The notes under the pieces were generated by a model. That model did not search any database and was not told the origin of the DNA. It was given only the letters and a program-made list of their open reading frames with translations. DNA of 64,000 nt from Apostichopus japonicus (taxonomy: Eukaryota > Echinodermata > Holothuroidea > Aspidochirotida > Stichopodidae), in the NCBI RefSeq assembly GCF_037975245.1, contig NC_092565.1:24053999-24117998 (forward strand), written 5' to 3'. Shown one piece after another: positions 38,001 through 51,362 of this stretch. A program made the translations under genes and the position numbers. How positions within the stretch are numbered: position 1 is the first letter of the stretch; the number at the start of each line of letters is the position of its first letter.

Positions 38001-41000
38001 AACTGTCATTCTTGTAATTGCCTTTTGCTGGTATTATCACATTTCACAGATCTTGCTTTAGCACGAAATACTGAAAATACTACTGTTCCTCATACAATAT
38101 TCCTCATACATATTTCCATAAAGTTTTAACAATTTGTTCCATTTTACATATCTTATTTGCTCTGCGGCACAAATATGACTACTGTGCAGTATCCATTGTA
38201 CAAAATGAAACCACCACAGAGGTGTACTAGTGTTTTCTTTTCATTTTGTAGTTAGAGTATTTAAAGTGATTATGAAAGGAAGCTTTTGTAGCGCAATTAT
38301 AATAAAAAACTAGTACTGTTATACATCTTTAAGTTTGATGGTTAAGTTTGCTTACCAACTTTATCAGCATGAAGTCTTCGAACTTCTTCTGTCCTAGCCT
38401 GAAGGGTTGACATCAGTACTGAGTTCTCCAAACTCACTCTAATAAGAAAGCATAGAAAATAAATGTACTGCTTGATGTATAAATTAAACTAAAATAGATA
38501 CCAGGAAGACACTTCCAAATAAAGAACATTAACACACAGAAGAAACAGCTTTCAGAGGCAATGTATCAGGCATATACTACACTGTACATATGAGGACAGT
38601 GTAGAGATTCAATGTCATATATTGATAGACTGCATTTGGTGTTTTAACACTGAGAAAGAAATGAGTAACTTGTTTGAAACAAAAAAACATATTTTGCATG
38701 GATCTGTTTTCCCAAATGGCTACCCCTGCAGGGTTCATTGATGATACTGTTAAGAACTAATCATGTCCCCTTTTACATAGCCTTATAAACAGAGTTTGGG
38801 TTTAAGGATATTTTAAAATATTTCACCTGAGTGTCTTAGTATCTTCTATTAATTTGTCCACAGTACAATTATAAGTACTCAAATGTAATACAAACCGAGA
38901 TTCTCTTTCATCTAACAGACAATCAGGCAATATGTTAATAGTGACGGTTTACTCAGGTATGCTAACAATGGCTCCCATTGTTTGGAGGTTAACCTCTGAT
39001 GTTGTTATTAATGAAATAAAGGTAACTGTTAATAATAGTCTTCATTTTGGTATAATTGTTCAATGATTGGTCTAATGTTTAGGATTTCTGAACAAAACTT
39101 TTTTGGAAGATTCTACAAACATAACAAAAATTTTGTCTTATAATATTATTATAATATCAACTATTTTAATGAAAAGTTACCAAGTTGAAAGATTTTTTTA
39201 CAAATTTTCTTTAGATCAAACTTTGCCTCTCCCACCCCAAAGAAGATAAAACATGAAATTCTTGCTGCTCACCGGTTAAACTTTTCACTCCAAGTTTCCT
39301 CTCTCTTCATCAAGGATGTTGATTTTACGTCCAGCGCAAACTGCAAAGTATTCACCTCCTATCAACAGAAACAGCCAAAATATGCAATATTTAATAAATG
39401 TTCTAACCTTTAAGCTCTCTTTCATATCCTTCTAAACGTGACTGAATTTGATATCTCTGATTCTTAAAAGATCACAACAATTTACCAAACCATTTCCACA
39501 TCTTCCTAATTAAATTCTGAAGAATTATTGATCTGGAGCTTCTAGGGGAAGTAAAAACACCCCATTCAACAGACACAGAATTCAGTGTGGAACAGTGGTC
39601 AATGAAATTGTTTCAAAAACATTGGAAGAACACTTGCAAATGCAATTCCTCATAATAACTAATAATTAACCAATTCCATGAAAAACTTTTCCCATTGCCA
39701 CTTCACAGCACTTCTTAAGAGTTTAATAAAGAAACTTTAGTGGGTTCCTGGTAGATATTGATTATCAAAGCTAGTGCAAACTCACTGCAAAAGATCAGTG
39801 AAACAACATCTCGTCCCTTGCTCTGGATAAATCCTGGTGATTTAGTTCTGTTCCAATGACACAAATTAGTTTCTCACAAGCTTTACTTCTCTCTTTCAAG
39901 GATGGAATGCTCCTTTAATCCTCCATAAACCGGACTATGACTATAAGAAAGGAATCTCCAATGATCTTCCCTCAACCACACTATGTCTTCAATGAGGGAC
40001 TGCTCCAACAATCTTCCCTCAACCACACTATGTCTTGCTAGGATCACTTGCTCCAACGATCTTTCCTCAATCACACTACAGTATGTCTTCAAGGAGGGAC
40101 AACTCCAACGATCTTCCCTCAACCACACTCTTCGTCATGAGGGACTACTCCAACGATCTTCCTTCAACAACACACTGTCTTGCTAGGATCACTTGTTCCA
40201 ACGATCTTCCCTCAATCACACTATGTCTTGCTAGGATCACTTGCTCCAATGATCTTCCCTCAATCACACTATGTCTTGCTAGGATCACTTGCTCCAACGA
40301 TCTTCCCTCAATCACACTATGTCTTGCGAGGATCACTTGCTCCAACGATCTTCCCTCATTCACTATGTCTTGCTAGGATCACTTGCTCCAACGATCTTCC
40401 CTCAATCACACTATGTCTTGCTAGGATCACTTGCTCCAACGATCTTCCCTCAATCACACTATGTCTTGCGAGGATCACTTGCTCCAACGATCTTCCCTCA
40501 ACCACACTATGTCTTCAAGGAGGGACTGCTCCAACGATCTTCCCTCAACAACACTATGTCTTGCTAGGATCACTTGCTCCAATGATCTTCCCTCAATCAC
40601 ACTATGTCTTGCTAGGATCACTTGCTCCAACGATCTTCCCTCAACCACACTATCTCTTGCTAGGATCACTTGCTCCAACGATCTTCCCTCATTCACTATG
40701 TCTTGCTAGGATCACTTGCTCCAACGATCTTCCCTCAACCACATTATGTCTTGCTAGGATCACTTGCTCCAACAATCTTCCCTCAAACACACTTGTCTTA
40801 AAGGAGGGACTACTCCAACGATCTTCCTCAACCACACTATGTCTTGCTAGGATCACTTGCTCCAACGATCTTCCCTCAACCACATTATGTCTTGCTAGGA
40901 TCACTTGCTCCAACGATCTTCCATCAACCACACTATCTCTTGCTAGGATCACTTGCTCTATACAACTTTCTAACATACTGCACACCTTTTATTGCTATTC

Positions 41001-44000
41001 ACGTAGAACTGTCTGGTAGTTGTAAAATTTTGCAATTACTGAATTTTTACTGTTAATATACAATGAGTTTACCTTTTCCAAACCAGACTTCATCGCCTGA
41101 ATTTTCTCTTCATTCTTCAGACATCTTGAATTAACCACAGAAGCCTGCAAGAGCACAAACACAAACCATGACTTTCACTTGTAATTTATAATCAAAAGTT
41201 CTATAAGCATGTTAAAACACAGGCATGTGATTGGACCCAGTCACAAGGGGGCAGATGGGGAAGACTTGTAACCTTCTTAAGAAGCAACAAAGTGAAAGTG
41301 GAGGGGGAGAGAAGAAGGAGAGAGGGGGTAATGAAGGAACTATCAGTCTCAGGGTTCATTTCAAACAAGGGTAATATTTTCTTCCCGTAGTCGTTATCAG
41401 TATCACTTTTAAATCGGATGAAATTATTATAAGAATATGTTCCTTCAATTTTAAGAAAATGTTCATCTACCTAACTAGAAATTTGACACATTCTATTTCT
41501 GTATTTATATGTGATTATCCATGACACCAACATACTTAAGATAGTTGACAAGGTTTCATACATTTCACACATCAAATCCACTTCAATTGGATTTTCCTGG
41601 TTCCATGAGATCATTGCCTTACTTCTTATCTCTCATATTACCAATTTACTCTCCAGTTGTATTCAATGCATATTCTTATAACTTGCTGATGATGATTCCT
41701 GTTGCCAGATACATGAGTCAATCAATACATAACAGCTTATAGACCAGATGATAAGCAAAGGAAATATGTAACAGCAAATGAGCCCACATAATCCCAGTTA
41801 CCAGGATTATGGAGAAATTTATCACCAAAAAAGAGGAAGAACTGAATCAAATATTACAATTATGTATAAAAATGGAAATGTTTGTTAATGTTCCAACCAT
41901 CATATAAAAACAAGAAGCTAATGAAAACTATTAATTTTGGCCAAAAGGTTTGGGAGAAATGCAGCATATATCTCAGGGTTGATTCTAAGTGCACTGATTT
42001 TCACTCAAACATTAAGAGTGCATGCTATGACATTCTATTAAGTTTTGTAGCTGCTGATTACATTTTTATTTCTAACATCAAGAATAAAAATCCCTTTTTT
42101 TACCCAAATTCCCTGCAGTCCCTTGTACCCCAACCATAACTAACAATAACAAAAGACACATATTTATCAGATCTTTCAAAAATGCTGATGAACATTGAAA
42201 AAGAAGGTAGGTTGGATTCGGGTGACCATAACTAGTTAAAGCATATGAAGAACCAGTATAACTATAAAATCTGTTAAATTAAAGAGGTATGCCCAGTCTA
42301 TAGTTTACTGCCAGTGGCATATGCTCCTACACCTAAATAACAAAAATTCCTTGAATACAATGTTGACACATCTTATAAGCCGAAACTGGAAGGCTGCATC
42401 AATTTTACCAGTGTATATGGTCAATTTTAACAACATTTTAATAAAACAATAGACTGCAACTTTCACTCCAAGCTACCAACTCTCTACCAACATTTTGGAG
42501 GAGCCTACATAGCCCAAAATCTATGCCTATTAACATACGTTGGCGTTCCTGCGATTCATTGTATGGCAATAAAACAGACCAATTTTTTTTTATTCAACTC
42601 AATAGGTTTGCTTTAAAATCAATTTCCTTTGAATATCAATTATTTTCAAGATAATAACAGCTGCTGGTTACAACAACTCGCAGTTTGATGCACTGGATGT
42701 GTATTGTATGCAGAGCGCTTAACAAGTACATACTAGCACGGGTATAGTGCAACACTCAGGCACATTGTGTGATGTACATGAATTTAAATGTTAAATATGA
42801 ACAATATTATTCGAATGCACATATGTAAAGTGTAATAGATATAGAAACGTTCCTATGCTAACAGTATTATGAGATTTAATTAAATCTCAAAAGATAAGAG
42901 CAGCTACAGAATGCACAGCATCGGTGAATCAATATAAATCAAGGGAGATTGGCTCTCCATCCCAACAGAGCCTATTGTGTGAAACTGCATAGCACAGAAG
43001 ATTATGAAGTTCCTTGCCCCCCCCCCCCCCCCCGGCTGTAAGTGATGCTGTGCCTCATTCAGTGTCTGATTTTTGGCACAGTGCTTTAAACTTCACTGCT
43101 ATCCTACAGAGTATGATGTTGGAACAGCCAGATGTATTCAGAACTTATAAACACAAAGATGATGAGTTGACAACAAAACCAAACAACAAAGATTGAGTGT
43201 ATCCTTCACCAAATGGCAATAACCACATCTGCTGAGTATAGAGGAGTCAGTGGAGGTGCAAAAAATCATAATAATAATAATAATGAACACAGAAAAACTT
43301 CATTCTAGTCTGAAACTCCATCAGATTCTTCTGAGACTTGTTTTATTAACAGTGATGTGTGCACAGGATTTCACAGGTGGAAGTGACAAATTCCAAATCC
43401 CCCCCTCACCCCTGACTGATTTATGTAGGGGCATGACAGGTTTTTGGGTGTGCTGTGGGGTTGTTGAATACGACGACCATGTCCTCCCTATAATGACAAT
43501 TAAGTTAAGGAGCCATGTGCAAAACTGGTTATTCATGCCAATGTTAGTTGATGGAGCTCGAAGCAGGCACCCATAGTGTAACATGCGGTCAGTCAGTTTT
43601 GCCGTGCTCTATAGTGATTTGTGATTTACCCATGTTACATGTGACTATTACTGTACCATAATCACTTACCTCAGTGAACTGGGTGGAAGTAAACAAGGAC
43701 ATTGCATCATTAACATGTATCTGTCCATTTTCCTTTACTAACAACACAAAAGAGTGACCAATTAAATTTAGGCATAATTAATATTAAACATAATAATAAA
43801 CAACTCCATATCGTTTTTGTAAGGTCATGACAAAATTCAGTTTTCCAATTCAAGATATCTCATTTGTATTGAAATGCTTTAATGTTATCATGTGTATTGA
43901 TTCTGTCAAATTTAAGGACATTCATATAAATGAAAGATTCATTGCCTGACACACCCATCGTGTCAATTTCAGTGTTACTGTAGCAGACTCAACAGCTTGG

Positions 44001-47000
44001 GTATAAATTTAGACAGTCGTAACCTGTAAAGAGTTTTCGTCTTTGCCATTCTTCACCTGACTGTCAACAAGAAGCCAGTCAGGATCAAGCTCTGACACAC
44101 ATGAAAAGAATATTTTTTAACTTAATTTTTGGGTATTAATTAACTTAATTAATTTACTAACTTGTCCCAGTCTAATCAAAATACTACTAACTGTAGTAAA
44201 CATACGACAGAATTACAGGTGGAATGCATCTATGTGCACATCCAGCACCAAGTCTTCCTGTTTGGTAGGTAACCATAGCTACCAACGAAAGTTACATTTC
44301 TTACGCACTAAATGGACATGGGTATACTAGTTTCCAAGAAATCTTTGTGCAGAGTCTCAATTGCAGGTGGTAGATGAAATGTGGGAAGAAACATCAGTAG
44401 AAAAAATCAGCACAACCACACATGAGGGTGGGAATACAATCTTTCTTGTTTGAAAAGGAGAGAGAAATTGGTCAAATAATAAACAACTACAAATTGAAAA
44501 CAACGTACAGGACATAAGATGGGGATTGGGGATGGAAATGAAATTATGTCATGTAAACATTACCTGATGTTGTAGGATCTTGATTGCTCTGAGCTTGCTC
44601 TCCAGATGGCTCTGGCAAACCTCTAGCTCATTCTGCAAGGTATCCACTTCCTGTCAAACCAAACCATAACCGACAGAAATGTATAAAGTGAATTTTTCAT
44701 AAATTTGGCTAAAAGATTTGACTGCTTTACCATCTACTCTGTTTTCTTCCCATCACAAACACGATGAACAGAAATATATAGTATGAAACTCATCCTTCAA
44801 GAAATAGGAAAGTTCTAAACATATTTTCCATCTAGAATTTTACTGAATTTGGTGCCCTAATGAAATAATTACATATCTTCATGACAACAATTATCAAACA
44901 AAGATTGAGTCATTCCAAAACTACTTCTGTTGATAACACTTAAATTGTAGTAAATGATGCAGAACCCTATAATATTTATAAAAGGAAATCTAAATATGAC
45001 ATAGGAATGTATAAATGCTACCAAAGAACCCTAACTTCTTACACATGCACGTACATCTCTATTTTCAATTCCACTATATTGTTACGCCCTGGGTTGTTCG
45101 GGATGTGTGTACCCCGTATTTCGAACACGCCCAGGGCTACTAAGAATATGTTTTCCCGTTTTGTTTGAATAATTTACCCCGCGATTTGTTGTCCATTCAT
45201 TCACCATTCCATTTACTTTTGTTTTATTATGCAGGTCTCTTTCGCTCTCCCCGTCGTCTGCCATCACCAGCATTCCAGGCATTCGCTCTTTTATTTACGC
45301 GAGTTGTTCTGTTTACCGTTTATCTATTTTACTTTCACTTGCTCTCTTTACCTTGTTTAATTAAGACGTTGTTTTTCTTATGTATTTTGTGTTGTGGACA
45401 CTTAATTTATTTCGTTGAAGTTCGGGCAGAGAACTGGAGACCAGCGGTGAGCAGCACGGCAATTACAGTATAGTATTATTTTAAAGGCAAGGTTCATTTA
45501 TTTTAGAGAGCGGGTCCGGGAGTGAGGGCTGACTACGGGGCGCCATTCCTTTTGTATTGTACAACTAATAATTTCCCGTCCTGGTTGGCTTCTTTGCATG
45601 TTATAGACTCCGGAGGTAGGGTCAAATTAGGGCTCTCCCCGGAGGTATTGCAGAAGTTAATCGGGGCGGGACCACATTAGGCAGTATTTGTTTAGTCTGC
45701 CGTTGGCGCCACGTGTCGGGTATTCACTCTCGTGATTCTTAAGAGCCGTGCTGCCCACGCCCTGGTATGTAGTGTATTTGTTATTTATTTAAACTGAATC
45801 TCTGCCCGCTGTTTGCTTTTATATTTATGTACGGCAGAAAGTCACTGCCTTATTTTTTTTAAGTGTATGTTTAAAGTTAATTAAGCTATTAAATTGTTGA
45901 TTTGAGACCCAGTTCTCTTTAACTATATTCTTCTCTCTTTTTTGTGTTTTGGTTCAAGCCCTGCTAGCATAAGTCTTCGCCTCCCCCCTTCCCCTGCCCT
46001 GACATCAGGTGGCCTCCAGCTGCCTGATTTCCCACGCTACCGCTCCGCCGGGGTACAGGGGTGTTACAATATGTCCGCCAATTATTTTGAAGTAACATCT
46101 TAAAAAAATCTTACTTCTGTTGCCACCTTCAACTGATCGGTAAGCTTTGCTCTCTCAACAGTCAAATGACCGCAGGAATGCTTCATGTCCCCTGAAGAAA
46201 AAGATTTGCAGCCAAATATCACATGATTAGCACGTTTGTTTCAATGGACTATTACTTCTCAAATATAACAAAATTCTCAAATAAGTTTTAGCTGAATAAA
46301 ACTGGATACTGATTACTGACATAACTCGAAATTATCTCTACATAGGCTAACCCTACAGGCTTTTGCACTGTTAACATTCCGCAAGAACTTATACATAAAT
46401 GTATGCAATATCATAACTGACACATCAGATAAACACAATCGATTAGTCTCCCTTTGGAAGTTGAATTAATTGTGAAAAGTCATGATTTCAGCAAATAACC
46501 AAAAAGTAAGATGGAAACATTTCATGGCATGTGAATGACATTGACAGTGGCCTATGACCTAGGATCTCCTATGAGAACTGAGCTGTGACCCACCAAACCT
46601 TCACCACTCAGAATCAGATGCTAGGAATTCATGCAAACTAGCTTCGATTATGAATGTGATGTTAATCAGATAAACTAATCAATCTTTGCTGGCAAGCTTT
46701 GAAAACTGACTGTGAAAAATCATGTAAGTTGGGGGGGAGGGGAAGGGGGGGTTGAAAGGGAAATTCCCTTGCATACTTATGGCTACAGTTAACAAATCCA
46801 ACAGACATTTTGTCCCTTTATTGGTAATTAATGCAACTCCAAAAGGAAAGGCAAAAATATTATTACCAACTATCTGACCAGCATCATGTGAAGTATTGCC
46901 AGGGAATGCTCTGCGACTAGCCTCATAAAGTCTACGATGTTGTCGCAAGGACGTGCCAAAGGGGACACCAGCATAGCTTGGAAATGAACGGACAGAATCA

Positions 47001-47257
47001 TCAGGACCATCTGAGAGTCTTAATGAGCTATCCTCAGTTCCTTCTTGAAAACTGCAATAGTGACATGAAGAGACAGAACACTTTCTGGAAGGACTGAAGA
47101 ACTCAGTGAATGAGGACTTCTGTTCTTCATCTGTGTCAAAAGAGATTGCTCCTGGTTTTAATCCTCTCCCCATTCCGAGATCACCACTCTTAAACACTGC
47201 TTGATCTTGGCTTCCTCTAGAATGGGATGATTCTCCATGATGACTTTTTAATGACAT
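35024..47257 (-). CDS. CCDC125: Coiled-coil domain-containing protein 125 (kenae)
   Basis: Twelve coding exons, all phase-consistent: 46867..47257, 46115..46191, 44564..44650, 43670..43732, 41073..41144, 39273..39358, 38356..38438, 37848..37966, 37144..37254, 36267..36453, 35394..35560 and 35024..35140. They give 519 aa; human CCDC125 is about 510. Recognition rests on conserved blocks in the right order. They are an N-terminal GDLGMGRGLKPGAI, coiled coil through exons 2-8 (LQNELEVCQSHLESKLRAIK; EVNTLQFALDVKS), the cysteine-rich QLAVLGACMCRGNNPEPCKC opening exon 9, VSDAFRKAFEEQL in exon 10 and SEALAHQRLVSKLLA near the C-terminus. In mammals it is linked to cell motility through Rho-family GTPases. 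The ATG at 47257 follows an acceptor (exon from 47270), so a non-coding first exon lies upstream. A poly-His stretch (PTHHHHHP) in exon 11 looks lineage-specific. Introns host a 48-bp minisatellite and a solo-LTR candidate. Confidence 0.93.
39955..40962. repeat. 48-bp minisatellite in a CCDC125 intron
   Basis: About twenty copies of a 48-bp unit, TGTCTTGCTAGGATCACTTG followed by CTCCAACGATCTTCCCTCAA and TCACACTA, span 1 kb. A second variant replaces GCTAGGATCACTTG with CAAGGAGGGACT and appears at about 39990, 40085, 40510 and 40797; several units are 45-47 bp. Because 48 is a multiple of three and the unit lacks stops in several frames, long artificial reading frames arise on both strands. 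Confidence 0.96.
45080..46068. mobile_element. Solo LTR candidate (989 bp) in CCDC125 intron 2
   Basis: The element begins TGTTACGCCC and ends GGGGTGTTACA, i.e. TG...CA, and is flanked by ATAT on both sides (45076-45079 and 46069-46072), a 4-bp target duplication. Its base composition is visibly more GC-rich than the surrounding intron. The first 60 bp can fold: GCCCTGGGTTGTTCG pairs with CGAACACGCCCAGGGC. No internal retroviral-type coding sequence is present, so recombination between two LTRs is the likely history. A Ty3/gypsy-type origin is plausible but unproven. Confidence 0.7.
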
Positions 47258-49176
47258 ATTATTTATTATCCTGCAAAAACCAAAGAAATGTTAGTAAGTT
47301 ATAAAATGGCCATTTTATAGTAAAAGCAACATTAGTACGCTTTATGATACATATTTATATATTTATGAGGGAAAGCATCCTCATGGCAATAAAATCCATA
47401 TGAGCATATCAAAAGATTACATAGTTGATCTGCTGGTGTACATTAAAGCTTTGAACATGGGCAGTTGAATCCAGAAATTTCATACATGTATGGGATTTCC
47501 TACTTTCAGTTAGGTGTGTTATAGCACGCAAGTTATAGCTGATGTCAGATACTAGAATGGGCTCTTAGGAGTGTCAGGTAGGGCACAGAATACATACATC
47601 TTACCCTGGGGGTTGATTATAAGTTAGGATATAAAACAGAGCCAGCAAATTACGATTTAAGAGGATGAAACATAAATAATGATTATGAGATCATCTACTT
47701 TTGAGAACATTTCATATCTGACATAAGCCTGGGGAATCAATGATTGGTAAACTTCTTTTCATATCAATTCCCTAGCGCTCTTCCTTATGCAGCGGCGGAA
47801 AGTCACAACAGTTACTACCCACACCCCTCGTTGACTTACTGTTAGGCCATGTTTTTCTTCACTGATAACAGTTCTTTCCTCATTTCATTACACTTTGTCT
47901 AAAACATCTTTAGAAAGGTGGAATAAATCTCTTCATATATCTGTTGTTTTCTAGTTTCTATTTAGCATGGCACAATCGGACTTTGGGGGTAAAAAAATGT
48001 AGAAATACGAAACTTTAAAACCAAAAGTCACACGTAAAACACACATGGCAACATGTAGCGTCGTGTGGCTTTTGAAACTCCCATTTTTGAAATTTCAATT
48101 GTGCCACTATAACACTGGCCCTCCTCTTTGTCTAAATTGAATATGCATTACAAATGAATGACAGATTCTGTACATATAAAAATTATTGTGATTGGTTTAA
48201 GTTTTCAATCGGACCTAGAGGTAACAAATGAGAGTCTTCGTTAGAAAATATCGACCTTCTTGCCCATCCTGGAGAGACGCTATTGTAGACGCCCGCGTGG
48301 TAGCGCCTAGTATAGGGGACTGTAACTACGCACTGTTTAATCGTTTATGCTTAATTATATTAAATTTTGTTATTGTACCGTTTAGAACTCTAAATTAGTT
48401 TAAAAACACATTAATTGGTAGTTTTACCTACCCAAATTCCCATATACATTGAGAATGCAATAGTTTGCGTCACAGCAATATAAAAAAAAAACCCGCAACA
48501 GAATGGATCAGTCCAATCTTCCTGACCGTGTTGATCCACAGCGCTCACGTTTGGGAGCGATGAGTCACACTTTATCCTTCAAAGAGCTTATATTGCAGTA
48601 CTTTTAAGTGTCGTTTTGGGGGGTGAAGGAATTGATATGGTAGTCTAACTGGAGCCAGTTATTAAACTTAAAGTACACCATTAAAATGTATGAATCAGAG
48701 TTACAGAGGACCAATCACTACTGAAAGTGATCACATACAAGCTTGCTACAGTAGCAAGAAAATAGAGATCCTTGTGTATTAGCCTTATTGAACATTTTAA
48801 AATAATTTATATTGTTCTGAAGGGCATATGCAGCTGTAGGGAAACTAGCAAGTACTATGACTTAAAAGGACTCAAAGACTGTATACATGCAAAGTTGATG
48901 TAATGTAAATGAGCTTAACAGATAGCATTGCATTGACTAGCCTTGGCCTACCAGTATCAGCAAGATATGTATTATGCTGTACTCATTGTCATTGTGCCAA
49001 ATGAAAAGAAATTGAATCAAACAGTTCAGACTCAGTTCCGTAGTACTTAGGCCTATAGGCTAGTCCCAGAGACATATATGTGCTTGCATGGAGATGAATG
49101 AAACAAACATTACTTTATTAACCTACTGTCAATTTTAAATCTTTAAATGTTTCACCTTGGCTTCCGCCATAGAAAA

Positions 49177-49262
49177 TGTGCTCTTTCCGCCATAGAAAAA
49201 GTGCCATTTCACTATGCTACCCCGATGGCGGTAAAGCACTTTTGTATGGTGGAAAGAGCACA
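49177..49262. repeat. Near-perfect 86-nt hairpin
   Basis: The left arm 49177-49204 (TGTGCTCTTTCCGCCATA and then AAAAAGTGC) is complementary to the right arm 49236-49262 with two mismatches and one bulged base. The loop is 31 nt. Part of the left arm (TTCCGCCATAGAAAA) is also duplicated directly at 49162. Confidence 0.85.
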
Positions 49263-50275
49263 ATTATTGTAGGTTCACTGTAGGCCTATATGCACTGTAT
49301 ATTGCTTCGCTTCACACTACTTATAGGCCCACAAAATCGGTCATTTAAATTGAAAATAATAAACAATCAACCTAAATTATTCTGATTTATTCAACCAACT
49401 GTAACTCATATATTTGAAGACAGTGTATGGACTCAAGATAAAGAACTTATCATTAAACTATTCAATCAACACGTACATTAAAGACTATGTATCTATTCCC
49501 CATATCTTGCTAATCTTAACTAAAATTCAGTCTATCCATCGAACCGTCACATTTGAAGGCGGTGTACCTATCCTTCTACGTGAATGAAAGAAAGTTTCAC
49601 CGATACATTCCTGTTATATCCATTTCTAAAATGTTCCTTTCCGCAATAGGTATGGCGGTACGTACCTATGGCAGAAAGGCACTGGAACCTTAGGCTAGTA
49701 CTTAGGATTACATAGGCTTAGCTATACTTAGTATTAGGATTCTTACAAGTTACATAGGATTACATAGGCTTACAATAACAGCTAGGCTTGTTAAACTGTA
49801 GAGAGGTAGTTAATAAATAGCATGACAGTCACGGTGCTGTGGCGGAGCTAGGGGTATTGGTCGGGGTGGGGGGCAAGGATGGTATAGGGGCGCTTTCGAC
49901 ACTATCTAAGCGTACAGAAAATTTTTGAGTAAAGATACTCCCTACATCGCAGGAAATGACCCTCTCCGGGCCTTGCTAATTTGCAGATAAATGAAGAATA
50001 AATAGGTGTCATCGCCATTTTGTCAGGAAATTACACAAACAGAATATGACAAATGTAAATAGGTAGATGAGAGCGCAATAAAAAGTCAATAATCGCGAAT
50101 AAGTGAAAAGTAGTAAAAAGCTGAAAAGGGCGCCAGCAGTCCATTTGAGTCCGTCAGGGGGGCATCCGCCCCCCCCCCCTGACTGTATGGGCGCTCCGCC
50201 ACTGTGACAGTGCCTTTCCAATATACCCTACAAACTGAAGCCTGGGTTAGCGCATAGCAGGCCTACACACGATTT

Positions 50276-50302
50276 GATCAGGGAGTCGTTATAATTCCCT
50301 GA
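50276..50302. repeat. CAGGGAG hairpin
   Basis: GATCAGGGA pairs with TCCCTGATC around an AT-rich loop. Related hairpins lie at 8935-8961 and 22499-22520. Confidence 0.7.
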
Positions 50303-51362
50303 TCTGATCGTCATTCATACTCATATTCATAACAATATATTGTTCTTAGCCTAACATTAATTGGCTGCAGAATTTACCAAATATATAATTTTTCCGAAGA
50401 AATATCTTGGTAGCTGTCATTAAACGTCAAAGTGATCGGGTGAATCAAAATCCACTTGTTATGTTTGTTTGATGCCTTTCTCTATGACTTTATGATTTTT
50501 TATAATTGTATACACAGGCCTACGTAACGTAAGTGGTAGATCTCACGAGTGTTGCAGACTGCACTTTTGCACTCAGAAGTAGACAATAACGCAGATGTAT
50601 TTTACACGTTCCGCGTTCAATGGTACAATCGGCGGAAAATTTAATTTGGAGTTTGGACGTTAGGAAATTAGTGAGAAAAAGATTTGGTCATTTTGATCAA
50701 TAAATGGTAAAGAAATGTCCTACTGTAATCTCTTTGCATATTTTATTTTAAATTGTGTATTCATCGACAGGATACAGCCTTCGTCATAATTTAAGTTAAG
50801 GTTATACCTGAAGCCTGGAAATGTTAGGCTAGCGTACTGAACCTAGGCCTATGGGCATAGGCCTACTGTATGATACTACAGTAAACTAGGCCTAGGCTAA
50901 GTCAGAGTTCTCAGACCTAGTTAGGCCTGGTTTTACTAAAAGTACTAGGCTGCATAGGCTAGATCCATTCCTAATCCTATGCAAACATCCTGGGAAATTT
51001 AGAAATTGAACATTTCTTAACACGGTGACAGAAATGTCAATGATTGCTGCATACTAGGCTAGGCCTTAGTTACTCCATTTTGTCACTTCACTCTGGCCTA
51101 GCTTTATGCATAGGCTAACATACATTAGACCTAATTTAATTATTGGCAGTTGGTGTCAATAAATGTTTGGCTTATTCTTGGACTTAAGATACACTATTCA
51201 GTGTGTAGGCATGGGCCTAAGTCAATGTAATTATTATTTAGCCTAGTAGGCTAATAAATACCAATAAATTGATCAGAATTTCATGCTATTCCAATCTTTC
51301 CGAAATATTTATTTTTCTTGTAGCAATTGAGAGTATTAACAGACGCCTGAAAGAGAATAAAG

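Larger units (their letters stand above)
47258..51362. other. Intergenic region between divergent CCDC125 and NCAPG
   Basis: No coding exon is supported. The promoters and untranslated first exons of both genes must lie here: both start-codon exons are preceded by acceptors (47271 on minus, 51321-51323 on plus). Other contents are GGCCTAGGCTA-type motifs at 48950-49070 and 50820-51250, hairpins at 49177-49262, 49635-49680 and 50276-50302, and a C run at about 50170-50180. Confidence 0.5.

Noticed and set aside
40180-41019. 279-codon open frame on plus (and several on minus) in the 39.9-41.0 kb array
   Set aside because: It arises because a stop-free 48-bp unit is repeated; it lies in a CCDC125 intron, shows only the array unit and has no independent coding signal.
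43250-43576. 108-codon plus frame and its antisense partner
   Set aside because: In a CCDC125 intron next to an AAT microsatellite; no conserved motif and no phase-compatible exons.
45165-45473. 102-codon open frame on plus
   Set aside because: Lies wholly inside the solo-LTR candidate and looks like chance hydrophobic translation of T-rich DNA.
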